From assembly GCA_020850415.1 (NCBI GenBank), contig JADZER010000037.1:62001-126000 (forward strand): a DNA stretch of 64,000 nt, written 5' to 3'. The position numbers were made by a program, and so were the translations under genes. The stretch is from Phycisphaerales bacterium (GTDB lineage: Bacteria > Planctomycetota > Phycisphaerae > Phycisphaerales > UBA1924). Shown piece by piece: positions 15,923-25,730 of the stretch. Numbering within the stretch: position 1 is the stretch's first letter; every line of letters begins with the position of its first letter. A model generated the notes under the pieces. It was not told where the DNA came from and ran no database searches. It saw only the letters and a program-made list of their open reading frames with translations.

Positions 15923-18127
15923 TTAGCAGCCGGCGACCCAGAGGTTCAGGTAGACCAGGAAGTCCTGCGTGTTGACCAGGCCGTCGCCGTTGACATCCGC
16001 GCGGCTGTCGCCGGAGGTCCAGCTGTTGAGGTAGGCCAGGAAGTCCTGGGTGTTGACGGTGCCGTCGGTGTTCCAGTCGGCGACGCAGCCCTCACCGGCG
16101 GCCAGACCCTCGAAGGGGACATAGACGAAGTTGAAGCCGGCCAGGCCGGGGTTCTCGTTGACCAGGTCGAAGCCGGCGACCTCGAAGGAGCCGTCCTCGC
16201 CGGCTTCCCAGCTCATGGCGAAGGGGCCGTCGGTGCCGCAGAGCATGAGAACGCCGTCGGTGCGGCTGTCCACGCCGGGGATGGTGATCTTCGTGACCGG
16301 GAAGCCCCAGGTCTGATCGGAGCCGGTGGAGACAGAGAAGTTGCCCGTGCCGCTGACGGTGCCGGCGCCGGCGTCGATCTGGCCGGCGACGAGGTCGGGG
16401 GTGCTGTAGGGGAACCAGACGCAGCCGTAGTCCCAGTCGAGGCTGGGGGCGCCGCCGGCGCCCTCGAAGGCCGAGAGGGTGTAGGAGGGTCCGTTGGGGA
16501 CGGCGTTGACGATGCGGTTGTTGTTGTCCCAGTTGATGGCGATGAGGACGCCGTCGACACCGGCGGTGCCGTCCACGGCCTGCTCCCAGGTCACATCGGT
16601 GAGCACCTGGACATCACCCTGGACATCGAAGCCCGCGTCGGTGGGGAAGAAGGCCGCGGCGAAGTTGGAGTTGATCTCGCCGCCGGCCAACGAGGCGTTG
16701 TGGGCGTGCATCTCGCCGTTGTCAAACGAGCAGGTGGTCCAGCCGCTGATGCCGCCGGTGCCGGAGTTGTCGCGGATGAACTCGCTGGAGCTGACGAGGT
16801 AGAGGCCCTCGGAGGTGTCGAGGCTGTTGTCGATGAAGGCGTTGTGGCGGGCGTTGAAGAAGGCCATGCCGATGTCGGCCAGGTTGTCGCCGGCGATGGT
16901 GATCGCGTCGGAGCCCATCTCACGGTCGGCGGACATGTCGCCAAAGCCGTTGTCGGGGGTGTACTCGGTGACGGCGATCCGGGCGGCGTGGGCGACATCC
17001 ATGCGAGCCTGGTAGCTCTGGTCGGGGGTGCCGGGGGTGATGTCCACGCCGGTCTTGAAGAATGCGAAGTGGACGACGGTCTGGTACGAGCCGATGTCCT
17101 GGAGGCCCATGCCCGTGACATCGCGGGTGGTGATGGTCCAGCCGTTGGCATCGGGGATCACAAAGACCGGGTTATCGACATTGGTGCCGCCGAAGTCGGT
17201 GGTCGGGCTGACCACGAGGGTGCCGGTGGAGGGATCCTCGCCGGCGATCTCGAGGCGGTAGGTGCCGTTGTCGGTGGGCTGGCCGACCATCTCGAAGGTG
17301 AAGTCGCCCTGGGTGTAGAGGGGGCGGGCGGTGCCGGTGAAGACGCCCATGGTCACGCCGGGGGTGCCGTCGGGGATGAAGGCGAAGGCGACCGGGTCCT
17401 GCTCCTGGCCGTCGGCGTCGTCGCCGTTGTCGTGGTTGTTCAGGACGCCGACGCCGCCGGGGGCGAGGTGGACCTGGACATGGTTGTCCTCGTTCTTGCC
17501 GCCGCAGCCGAGCAGGACGCCGTCACGGCGCATGTCGATGCCATCGAGCCGGACGCCGAAGTTACCGGTGGCGGTGTCGATGAAGCCGTTGCCGGTGCCC
17601 GGGTCGTTGAAGAGGTTGTAGAGCGGGATGGCGGGGTTGGTGACGAGCAGGTCGATGATGCCGCCGTTGGCGCTGTTGTACGCGGCGCCGGCCATCCAGC
17701 CGTCGCTGAGGGGGAAGAAGGCGAAGGAGGAGTTCCAGTTGCGCTCCTGGCCGCCCGGGGCGTCGCTGACGGCGAGGAAGTACCAGCCGTTGGTGGTGTC
17801 GCGGGCGGAGGCGACGGTGGCGTAGTAGGGGTCATTGCCGCCGCACAGGTTGATATCGGGGCGGGCGTCGTCGTAGCTGCCGCAGATGAGGACGCCCAGG
17901 TTGGTGTCGTCGCCGGTGGCGAAGTCCAGGGCGTAGTCGCCGCGGCTGGAGGCGTCGGCGAGGATCGACCAGCCGGCGGTGCCGGTCAGGTACGACACGG
18001 ACACGGAGGTGGCGTTGTTCCCGCAGTCGTTCTCGACGACATCGATGGCGCCGTGCTCGACCTGTGCGGCGGCCTGCCCGGCGAGGACCGCGAGGATCGC
18101 GGCCGTGATCTTGGTGGTGTGACGCAT
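15923..18127 (-). CDS. Large secreted protein with C-terminal dockerin-like repeats
   Basis: Exported protein of 734 residues. The start at 18127 has a strong Shine-Dalgarno (AGGAGATC) and signal peptide MRHTTKITAAILAVLAGQAAA. The body contains several internally similar beta-rich modules; GVLLGCGGKNEDN and GVLMLCGTDGP, and GWTITTRDVTG and TWGFPVTKITIPG, recur as related blocks. The end has two Ca-binding EF-hand/dockerin-like motifs, DWNTDGTVNTQDFLAYLN and DVNGDGLVNTQDFLVYLN, closing with VAGC. Such tails are common in Phycisphaerae secreted proteins. No catalytic domain is recognised; a surface or adhesion role is plausible. Confidence 0.75.
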   Translation of the reverse strand: MRHTTKITAAILAVLAGQAAAQVEHGAIDVVENDCGNNATSVSVSYLTGTAGWSILADASSRGDYALDFATGDDTNLGVLICGSYDDARPDINLCGGNDPYYATVASARDTTNGWYFLAVSDAPGGQERNWNSSFAFFPLSDGWMAGAAYNSANGGIIDLLVTNPAIPLYNLFNDPGTGNGFIDTATGNFGVRLDGIDMRRDGVLLGCGGKNEDNHVQVHLAPGGVGVLNNHDNGDDADGQEQDPVAFAFIPDGTPGVTMGVFTGTARPLYTQGDFTFEMVGQPTDNGTYRLEIAGEDPSTGTLVVSPTTDFGGTNVDNPVFVIPDANGWTITTRDVTGMGLQDIGSYQTVVHFAFFKTGVDITPGTPDQSYQARMDVAHAARIAVTEYTPDNGFGDMSADREMGSDAITIAGDNLADIGMAFFNARHNAFIDNSLDTSEGLYLVSSSEFIRDNSGTGGISGWTTCSFDNGEMHAHNASLAGGEINSNFAAAFFPTDAGFDVQGDVQVLTDVTWEQAVDGTAGVDGVLIAINWDNNNRIVNAVPNGPSYTLSAFEGAGGAPSLDWDYGCVWFPYSTPDLVAGQIDAGAGTVSGTGNFSVSTGSDQTWGFPVTKITIPGVDSRTDGVLMLCGTDGPFAMSWEAGEDGSFEVAGFDLVNENPGLAGFNFVYVPFEGLAAGEGCVADWNTDGTVNTQDFLAYLNSWTSGDSRADVNGDGLVNTQDFLVYLNLWVAGC

Positions 18128-18216
18128 GATGATCTCCTCTCGAACTCTCTGGTGTGTCCCGGGTCCGCGCCCGGGGGTGCTCGGAATACGGTGCCGCGCG
18201 AGGCCCGGCCCCGCGC

Positions 18217-19116
<900 letters not shown>

Positions 19117-19359
19117 GATCGTGGCTCCGGTGCGGCCTCCCGCGCCCGCGCCCCGATCCCGACGGGGCCGCGGACACGATCGTCCGAGACGGCGAAACCT
19201 AGACTGTGGGGCCGGCGCAACGGATGAGCGAACGGTGAGGACTGCGTGCAGATCGCGTCAGCGTCCGCCGCAGTTTGCGTAAGGAATGACCGGCGGTTCC
19301 TTGAGGCCCGGCCCAGCGCGGGCCGATGAAAGGGCTGCGGCCGCCCCCGCGGAGAACCC

Positions 19360-22068
19360 ATGCACCCACCACCCTGCGCCGAGACCGAGAGACTGCAAGC
19401 CGACGCGGGGCGGGAGGCCAACTGGAAGCGGTGGGGGCCCTACCTCCCGGAGCGCCAGTGGGGGACGGTGCGCGAGGACTACTCCGAGCACGGCAACTGC
19501 TGGGACTACTTCCCCCACGAGCACGCCCGCAGCCGGGTCTACCGCTGGGGTGAGGACGGGCTGCTCGGATGGTGCGACCGGCAGTGCCGCCTGTGCTTCG
19601 CGCTCTCGTTATGGAACGGCAAGGACCGCATCCTCAAGGAGCGGCTCTTCGGCCTGACCAACGCCGAGGGCAACCACGGCGAGGATGTCAAGGAGGTCTA
19701 CTTCTACCTCGACGCCACGCCCACCCACTCGTACAACAAGGCCCTCTACCGCTACCCCCACGCCGCCTTCCCCTACGAGGAGCTCGTCGAGGAGAACCGC
19801 AGGCGGGGCAAGGCCAAGCCCGAGTACGAGCTTGCCGACACCGGCGTGCTCGACGAGAACCGGTTCTTCGACATCTCGATCGAGTACGCCAAGGCCTCGC
19901 CAGACGACACGCTGATCCAGATCACCGCCGTCAACCGGGGGCCCGAGACCGCCGAGCTGCACCTGCTCCCGACCGTCTGGTTCCGCAACACCTGGGCGTG
20001 GGGCTCCCGGCACGAGGGCGTCGGCGACAAGCCCCGCATGTGGCAGGAGGACCCCGGGCGCATCGTCTGCGAGCACCCGACGCTCGAGCGATGCTACCTG
20101 GAGATCGGCCCCGCCCCCGACGGGGCGCGCCCCGAACTGCTCTTCACCGACAACGAGACCAACTTCGACCGCCTCTTCGGCTTCCCGAGCCAGAGCCGGT
20201 TCACCAAGGACGGCATCGGCTGCCGCGTGATCGGCGGCGAGCTGGACGCGGTGAACCACGCCCGCAACGGGACCAAGGCCGCCGCGTGGCACCGGATCGC
20301 GGTCGCGCCCGGCGCGAGCGCATCGGTCCGGCTGCGCCTGCGGACGCACGAGACCGTCGAACGCGACGGCGAGCTGGGGGCGCACTTCGATGGCGTGCTC
20401 GCCGCCCGCAGGGCCGAGGCCGACGAGTTCTACAGACGCCGCATCGCCGGCCACCACACCGCCGAGCAGCGGCTGATCTCCCGCCAGGCCTTCGCCGGCC
20501 TGCTCTGGACCAAGCAGTTCTACCACTATGTCGTCCAGGACTGGCTCGGGGGCGACCCCGGCCAGCCCAAGCCCCCCGCGGCACGGGCCGCCGGGCGGAA
20601 CAAACGCTGGCGACATGTCCACAGCCGCGACATCCTCAGCATGCCCGACAAGTGGGAGTACCCCTGGTTCGCCGCCTGGGACCTGGCCTTCCACATGGTC
20701 CCCATGGCCCGCGTCGACCCGGAGTTCGCCAAGCACCAGCTCGTGCTCATGCTGCGCGAGTGGTACATGCACCCCAACGGCCAGATGCCCGCCTACGAGT
20801 TCGCCTTCGACGATGTCAACCCCCCCGTGCACGCCTGGGCCTGCTGGCGCGTCTACCAGCGCGAGCTCGCCGAGGGACGCGCCGACCGCCTCTTCCTCAG
20901 CCGCACATTCCAGAAGCTCCTCCTCAACTTCACCTGGTGGGTCAACCGCAAGGACCCCATGGGCGAGAACATCTTCAGCGGCGGCTTCCTCGGCCTGGAC
21001 AATATCGGCGTCTTCGACCGCTCCCAGCCCCTCCCCATCGAGGGCAAGCTCGAGCAGGCCGACGCCACCGCCTGGATGGCGTTCTTCTGCGGCACGATGC
21101 TCTCCATGGCCATGGAGCTCGCGATCGAGAACGCCGCCTACGAGGACATGGCCTCCAAGTTCTTCGAGCACTTCATCCACATCACCGACGCGGTCAACTC
21201 CCTCGGCGGCTCGGGCCTGTGGGACGAGCACGACGGCTTCTACTACGACCGGATCCGGCTCGGCGAGCACGGCATGCCCATGCGCATCCGCTCCCTCGTC
21301 GGCATCCTCCCCCTCATCGCCTGCGAGGTGCTCGAGGAGCGGACCATCCGCAAGCTCCCCGGCTTCGCCCGGCGCATGCAGTGGTTCCTCGAGCACCGCG
21401 GCGACCTCGCCCGCCACATCAGCTACATGGAGATCGACGGCCGCCCGGACCACGCCTACCGCCTGCTCGCCCTCCCCTCGCGCGAACGCCTCGTCCGTGT
21501 CCTCGGCTACATGCTCGACGAGAAGGAGTTCCTCTCCCCCTACGGCATCCGCTCCCTCTCCAAGATCCACGCCAAGGAGCCCTTCATCCTCAAGGTCGAT
21601 GACAAGGAGTTCCGCGTCGAGTACGCACCCGGCGAGAGCCCGACCCAGATGTTCGGCGGCAACAGCAACTGGCGCGGGCCCGTCTGGTTCCCCATCAACT
21701 ACATGATCGTCAAGGCCCTCGAACGCTACGGGCGGTTCTACGGCGACAGCCTGCTCGTCGAGTGCCCCACCGGCTCGGGCAACCGCATGAACCTCTGGGA
21801 GGTCAGCCAGGAGATCCGGCGCCGCCTGGGCAGGCTCTTCGAGCAGGATCCCAAGGGCGCCCGGCCCTTCCTCAACGGGGGCCCCCCATTCCTCGACGAC
21901 GCGGGCGGGGAGATGCTCCTGTTCCACGAGTTCTTCGACGGCGACACCGGGCGAGGCCTGGGCGCGAGCCACCAGACCGGCTGGACCGCCCTGGTGTCCT
22001 CCATCCTCGCCGGGCTGCGCGGGGAGGAGACCCCGGGGGGCCCCGCTCACGGCGCCGGGGCGTCGTAG
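19360..22068 (+). CDS. GH63-like glucosidase (MGH1-type)
   Basis: Predicted cytosolic glycosidase of 902 residues with no signal peptide. The N-terminal beta-rich part starts with WKRWGPYLPERQWGTVREDYS; the (alpha/alpha)6 barrel begins near residue 350 and contains FYHYVVQDWLGGD, PDKWEYPWFAAWDLAFHM, GNSNWRGPVWFPINYMI and the acidic DEHDGFYYD, which recall bacterial GH63 enzymes related to mannosyl-oligosaccharide glucosidase. Two barrel acids should act as general acid and base, but I cannot assign them with certainty. GGAG precedes the ATG by 5 nt. The 3' end overlaps the convergent sulfotransferase gene by 22 bp. Confidence 0.85.
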   Translation: MHPPPCAETERLQADAGREANWKRWGPYLPERQWGTVREDYSEHGNCWDYFPHEHARSRVYRWGEDGLLGWCDRQCRLCFALSLWNGKDRILKERLFGLTNAEGNHGEDVKEVYFYLDATPTHSYNKALYRYPHAAFPYEELVEENRRRGKAKPEYELADTGVLDENRFFDISIEYAKASPDDTLIQITAVNRGPETAELHLLPTVWFRNTWAWGSRHEGVGDKPRMWQEDPGRIVCEHPTLERCYLEIGPAPDGARPELLFTDNETNFDRLFGFPSQSRFTKDGIGCRVIGGELDAVNHARNGTKAAAWHRIAVAPGASASVRLRLRTHETVERDGELGAHFDGVLAARRAEADEFYRRRIAGHHTAEQRLISRQAFAGLLWTKQFYHYVVQDWLGGDPGQPKPPAARAAGRNKRWRHVHSRDILSMPDKWEYPWFAAWDLAFHMVPMARVDPEFAKHQLVLMLREWYMHPNGQMPAYEFAFDDVNPPVHAWACWRVYQRELAEGRADRLFLSRTFQKLLLNFTWWVNRKDPMGENIFSGGFLGLDNIGVFDRSQPLPIEGKLEQADATAWMAFFCGTMLSMAMELAIENAAYEDMASKFFEHFIHITDAVNSLGGSGLWDEHDGFYYDRIRLGEHGMPMRIRSLVGILPLIACEVLEERTIRKLPGFARRMQWFLEHRGDLARHISYMEIDGRPDHAYRLLALPSRERLVRVLGYMLDEKEFLSPYGIRSLSKIHAKEPFILKVDDKEFRVEYAPGESPTQMFGGNSNWRGPVWFPINYMIVKALERYGRFYGDSLLVECPTGSGNRMNLWEVSQEIRRRLGRLFEQDPKGARPFLNGGPPFLDDAGGEMLLFHEFFDGDTGRGLGASHQTGWTALVSSILAGLRGEETPGGPAHGAGAS

Positions 22069-22817
22069 CCGAACCGCGCCAGATCCCGGGCGAACGCCCC
22101 GTCGAACGCCCGGTCAAGGCCGGGCGCGATCGGCTCCAGGCTCTGGCCGGTCTGCCCACGGTTCATGAACATCGCGTCGCGGGCGAGCGACCCCCGCCCG
22201 CCGCGGAAGAGGCTCTCGCCGCCGCGGGCCTTCTCGCGCCGTTCGATGTCGCGCAGGCGGTCGAAGGCCGAGAGCTCGACGGCGCGATCCAGGCGCTTCC
22301 GGTCGACCGGCTCGCCGACGAACTCCAGCATCGCGCGCAGCCCCGCGCCGGGGTCGGCCTTGAGTGCCTCGTAGCTCGTCACGAGCACGGGGAAGCGCCC
22401 GGCGGTTGTCCAGCTCTCCAGGTGCCCGGCCCAGGTGCCGAAGCCCATCCGGGCCCAGGCCGGGTCGCCGGCGTGCGCGATGAAGGCGCGGGCGTAGGCC
22501 TCGGCGTCGGGCGCCCGGGCGCTCTCCAGCCTCGCGTAGCTCGCCCCGCTCAGCAGCACATCCTTGGGGTGGCGTTTGATCACGATCGCCCGGTCGGTCA
22601 TCGCCAGGTAGGGAAGGGAGTCGGTCAGCGCGAAGTGCGTCTTGACGAACAGCCGCTCGCCCGAGGTGTCGATCCGGCCCGCCGGCCGGTGCAGGTCGGG
22701 GATCCGCGTGTTCAGCTCCAGCGAGTTGCGGGGCTCGCCCCACAGGTAGTGGTGCAGCAGGAACCGCACCCAGGTGTTCCCGCTCTTGGGGTAGCTGGCG
22801 ATCCACACCACCTTCAT
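22047..22817 (-). CDS. PAPS-dependent sulfotransferase
   Basis: Transferase of 256 residues that moves sulfate from PAPS to a hydroxyl of a glycan, lipid or protein. The 5'-phosphosulfate loop is YPKSGNTWVRF (9-19) and the 3'-phosphate site is KRHPKDVLLSGASYA (82-96, with Arg83 and Ser91). FVKTHFAL and ESWTTAGRFPVLVTSYEAL fit the Sulfotransfer_1 family. The start ATG overlaps the stop of the upstream GT41 gene (ATGA), so the two are coupled; a shared glycoconjugate substrate is a reasonable inference. Confidence 0.88.
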   Translation of the reverse strand: MKVVWIASYPKSGNTWVRFLLHHYLWGEPRNSLELNTRIPDLHRPAGRIDTSGERLFVKTHFALTDSLPYLAMTDRAIVIKRHPKDVLLSGASYARLESARAPDAEAYARAFIAHAGDPAWARMGFGTWAGHLESWTTAGRFPVLVTSYEALKADPGAGLRAMLEFVGEPVDRKRLDRAVELSAFDRLRDIERREKARGGESLFRGGRGSLARDAMFMNRGQTGQSLEPIAPGLDRAFDGAFARDLARFGYDAPAP

Positions 22818-24571
22818 CGGGCGCCCCCGTTCTCGCGCACCAGCGCGACGCACGCCCCGTGCAGGCGCTCGCGGAACGCGCCCCCGTCCATCAGCACCGA
22901 GGCCTCCATCCGCGCGCGCAGCGTGCGCCGCAGCCCCGCGAGCCGGGCCCGGTCCGCCGCCAGCGACGACGCGATCTCGATGTACGACGCCCCGTCCGGC
23001 GCGACCAGCTCCCCCAGCCCCACCGCGCCCAGCAGCGAGACGCCCACCCGCCCGGCGTGCAGGCGGCCCGCGAGGGTCACCACCGGCACGCCCATCCACA
23101 GCGCCTCGCAGGTGGTCGTCGTCCCGGCGTAGGGGAAGGTGTCCAGCGCGATATCGACATCGGCGTACGCGCGCAGGTGCGCCGCGCCGTCGCCCGTCGG
23201 CGGGCGGGCGTCGACGCGCCCCGGCGCGACGGCCCGCGAGCCGAGTTCCGCGATGATCCGTGCGCGGGTGGGCTCGTCGGCGAACGCCCCGTTCTTGAGC
23301 ACCAGGCGAGAGCCGGGCACCCGCGCGAGCAGCCCGGCCCACAGGTCCAGCACCCCGGGCGTCGTCTTCGAGAGGTTGTTGAACGAGCCGAACGAGACCG
23401 CCCCGCCCCCGCCCGCCGGCGATGCCGAGACCTGCGGCCCGTCCGGCGGCGCCGTGAAGCACCACGCGCACGGGTCGAGGGGCGCCAGCCGCTCGGTGCA
23501 CCACGCGCCGGCCCCGTCAGGATCCGAGAGGCCGTCCACGAGCCGCGCGTCGATCGCCGGGTTGCCGGTGGTCGCCGGGTAGCCGAGGTAGCTCACCTGC
23601 ACCGGGGCCATCCGGGCCGCCAGCGCGGTCTGCCGGTTGCCCAGCGAGTGCCCGGAGAGCTCGACGAGGACATCGACCCCGTCCGTGCGCACAAGGGAGG
23701 CCAGGGCGGCGTCGGTCAGCCCCGCGCCGTCGCGCCATGTCGCGCCGCGACGCCGCAGCCGGTCGCCGAACGCGTCGCGCCGGCCGGTGCAGTCGTAGCA
23801 GAAGACCTCCACCCCCTCACCGGGCTCGAGGGCCGGCCCGATGAACATGCCCACCGGGTGGTCGCGGAAGTCGGCCGAGAGGAACCCCAGGCGTACGGGC
23901 CGGGCGTCGGGGTCCGGGGTCTTGAGCGGGGGCAGCCCGTCCGCGAACGCCCGCGCCGCGCCGGCGTGCAGGCGTCCGAGCGTCCGGTGGGCGTCGAGCA
24001 GCTGCTCGGGCGTGGAGCGGGCGTCGTAGTTCATCGCCGCCGTGAGCAGGGTGTTGAGCGTGATGCCCGGGCCGATCCTTTCGATGGCGTCGCGGAGGTG
24101 ATCGACCGCCTCGTGCGCGCGCCCGGGGATGATCAGTGCGGACGCGAGGTTGGCGGCGCCCTGCGGGTTGGCGGGGTCCAGACGCCAGCCCTCCCGGGCC
24201 TCGCGCTCGGCGTCGGCGAGGCGCCCGAGGGTGAGCAGCGCCGCGCCGAGCCCGACCCGCGCCGGGGCGTACGAGCCGTCGGCCCGGGCCGCGCTCTCGA
24301 AGCGGGCCAGCGCCTCGCCCGTGCGCCCCGCGCCGGCGAGCACGCCCGCGAGGTTGCTCTCGAACTGCGCCCGGCCCGGGGCCATCCTGCACGCCCGCTC
24401 GAGGTTGAAGAGCGCGTGGTCCGGGCGCCCGTCCTGGGCGAGGAGCATGCCGAGGAAGTGGTACGCCTCGGGCGGGGCGCCCTTCTTCTGGGTCAGGCGT
24501 TCGAGCGCCGCGATCGCCGGCCTCAGACGCCCGAGCTGCGCCTGCTGGAGAGCCTGCTGGATGGCCTGCAT
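22814..24571 (-). CDS. TPR-containing O-GlcNAc transferase-like glycosyltransferase (GT41)
   Basis: Protein of 585 residues. Residues about 1-170 form tetratricopeptide repeats (AYHFLGMLLAQDGRPDHALF, then LGAALLTLGRLADAEREARE). The rest matches the SPINDLY/OGT catalytic region: VRLGFLSADFRDHPVG, VDVLVELSGHSLGNR, VQVSYLGYPATTGNPAIDARL, FGSFNNLSKTTPGV, and ALDTFPYAGTTTTCEALWMG near the nucleotide-sugar site. A protein or glycan acceptor is possible. ATG at 24571 (MQAIQQALQQ) was chosen; a GTG four codons upstream is an alternative. Its 3' end overlaps the sulfotransferase start. Confidence 0.87.
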   Translation of the reverse strand: MQAIQQALQQAQLGRLRPAIAALERLTQKKGAPPEAYHFLGMLLAQDGRPDHALFNLERACRMAPGRAQFESNLAGVLAGAGRTGEALARFESAARADGSYAPARVGLGAALLTLGRLADAEREAREGWRLDPANPQGAANLASALIIPGRAHEAVDHLRDAIERIGPGITLNTLLTAAMNYDARSTPEQLLDAHRTLGRLHAGAARAFADGLPPLKTPDPDARPVRLGFLSADFRDHPVGMFIGPALEPGEGVEVFCYDCTGRRDAFGDRLRRRGATWRDGAGLTDAALASLVRTDGVDVLVELSGHSLGNRQTALAARMAPVQVSYLGYPATTGNPAIDARLVDGLSDPDGAGAWCTERLAPLDPCAWCFTAPPDGPQVSASPAGGGGAVSFGSFNNLSKTTPGVLDLWAGLLARVPGSRLVLKNGAFADEPTRARIIAELGSRAVAPGRVDARPPTGDGAAHLRAYADVDIALDTFPYAGTTTTCEALWMGVPVVTLAGRLHAGRVGVSLLGAVGLGELVAPDGASYIEIASSLAADRARLAGLRRTLRARMEASVLMDGGAFRERLHGACVALVRENGGAR

Positions 24572-24601
24572 GGGTGTCGCCACGCCAGCAGCGTACGGGG
24601 G

Positions 24602-25717
24602 TCAGGGGAGGCGCGTGAGCCCGTGCTCGGCGAGGAACTCGCGGTCACGGTCGGACTGCCCGACGATGGCGTCGACATCGGCGTCGCCGAGCCAGGGCAG
24701 GGCCGCGAGCTTGTCGCGGAGGCGGTCGGGGAAGGGGCGGTTGAGCCGCTCGTGCTTGGGCCGGCTCTTCCAGATTCGGTGCATCCACAGGTACTGCTCG
24801 GGGGCCCGGCGGATCATCCGCTCGATCGCCCGCCGGTAGCGGGCGGCGAGATAGAAGAAGGGGTCCGGCTGGCTCAGCCAGTCGTCCGGGTGGATGACAT
24901 CCTCGATCTCGACGCGGTAGCGGATGCCGCCGCCGGAGACCGGCGCGGCGAAGCCGTCGCGGACCGGCCTGTCCTCGCGTCCGTTCCAGCCCAGGCGCCG
25001 CGCCTGCCCGACCACCACCGACGCGCGGTGCTGGTACGCCGCCATGCCGATCGACTTGTAGGTGCTGGCCAGCCGGCCGAAGAACGGGACGAACATGCCG
25101 CGGTCGCCGGCGTTCTGGTCGGCGACGAAGCCGATGGGGGCGCGGGCGTCGAGGAGGGCGGGGATCTCGCGCAGGGCGCCGAACTTGTCGAGCAGCACGA
25201 GCCCGCGCCGCGAGCGGGTCTGGCGGACCCAGTCGTCCATGGGCTTGTTGTCGAGCGGCCGGTAGATCGCGTGCATGGGGAAGCCCAGGAGCGCCATCGC
25301 GTAGCCGAGCAGCTCCCAGTTGCCGCAGTGCCCGGTGATCAGCAGGGCGGGCCGGTCGTCGAGGATGGTGCGGAGCCCCTGGGCGATGGTGTCGAGCTCG
25401 ACATGGCGGATCCACGCGTCCTCGCTCATGAGGCGCGGGGCGAAGGCGATCTCGACGCCGAGCATGAACAGGTGCTCGTAGGAGCGCGACGCGTGCTCGA
25501 GGCGTTCGGCCGCCGAGAACTCCGGGCAGGCGTAGCGCAGGTGCTCGGCGGCGCGCACCAGCCGCTTGCGGTTGACCGGCAGGCGGGCGAACCCCCGCCC
25601 CAGCGCGCGGGCCGCCTCGAGGCTCGGGCGCGGCCCGGCGAGCAGCGGCAGGCTCAGCCCGCCGCGCAGCGCCCAATAGGCCGGGGTTTGCAGCGCGGTC
25701 GGGAGCTTGGCCCCCAC
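24602..25717 (-). CDS. Lipid A biosynthesis acyltransferase (LpxL/HtrB family)
   Basis: Membrane-associated acyltransferase of 371 residues that adds a secondary acyl chain to a Kdo-lipid A precursor in known homologues. The catalytic HX4E motif is GHCGNWE (His130, Glu135). AIYRPLDNKPMDDWVRQTRS and GFVADQNAGDRGMFVPFFGR are typical second and third blocks. It starts with GTG at 25717, supported by AAAGGAG 8 nt upstream. It lies at the head of the cluster with GT41 and the sulfotransferase, and supports a lipid A-containing outer membrane. Confidence 0.88.
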   Translation of the reverse strand: MGAKLPTALQTPAYWALRGGLSLPLLAGPRPSLEAARALGRGFARLPVNRKRLVRAAEHLRYACPEFSAAERLEHASRSYEHLFMLGVEIAFAPRLMSEDAWIRHVELDTIAQGLRTILDDRPALLITGHCGNWELLGYAMALLGFPMHAIYRPLDNKPMDDWVRQTRSRRGLVLLDKFGALREIPALLDARAPIGFVADQNAGDRGMFVPFFGRLASTYKSIGMAAYQHRASVVVGQARRLGWNGREDRPVRDGFAAPVSGGGIRYRVEIEDVIHPDDWLSQPDPFFYLAARYRRAIERMIRRAPEQYLWMHRIWKSRPKHERLNRPFPDRLRDKLAALPWLGDADVDAIVGQSDRDREFLAEHGLTRLP

Positions 25718-25730
25718 GAGCCGGGCTCCT

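Noticed and set aside
23817-24392. Overlapping minus-strand ORF within the GT41 gene
   Set aside because: Arg/Gly-rich shadow frame without motifs; the GT41 frame has TPR and catalytic blocks.
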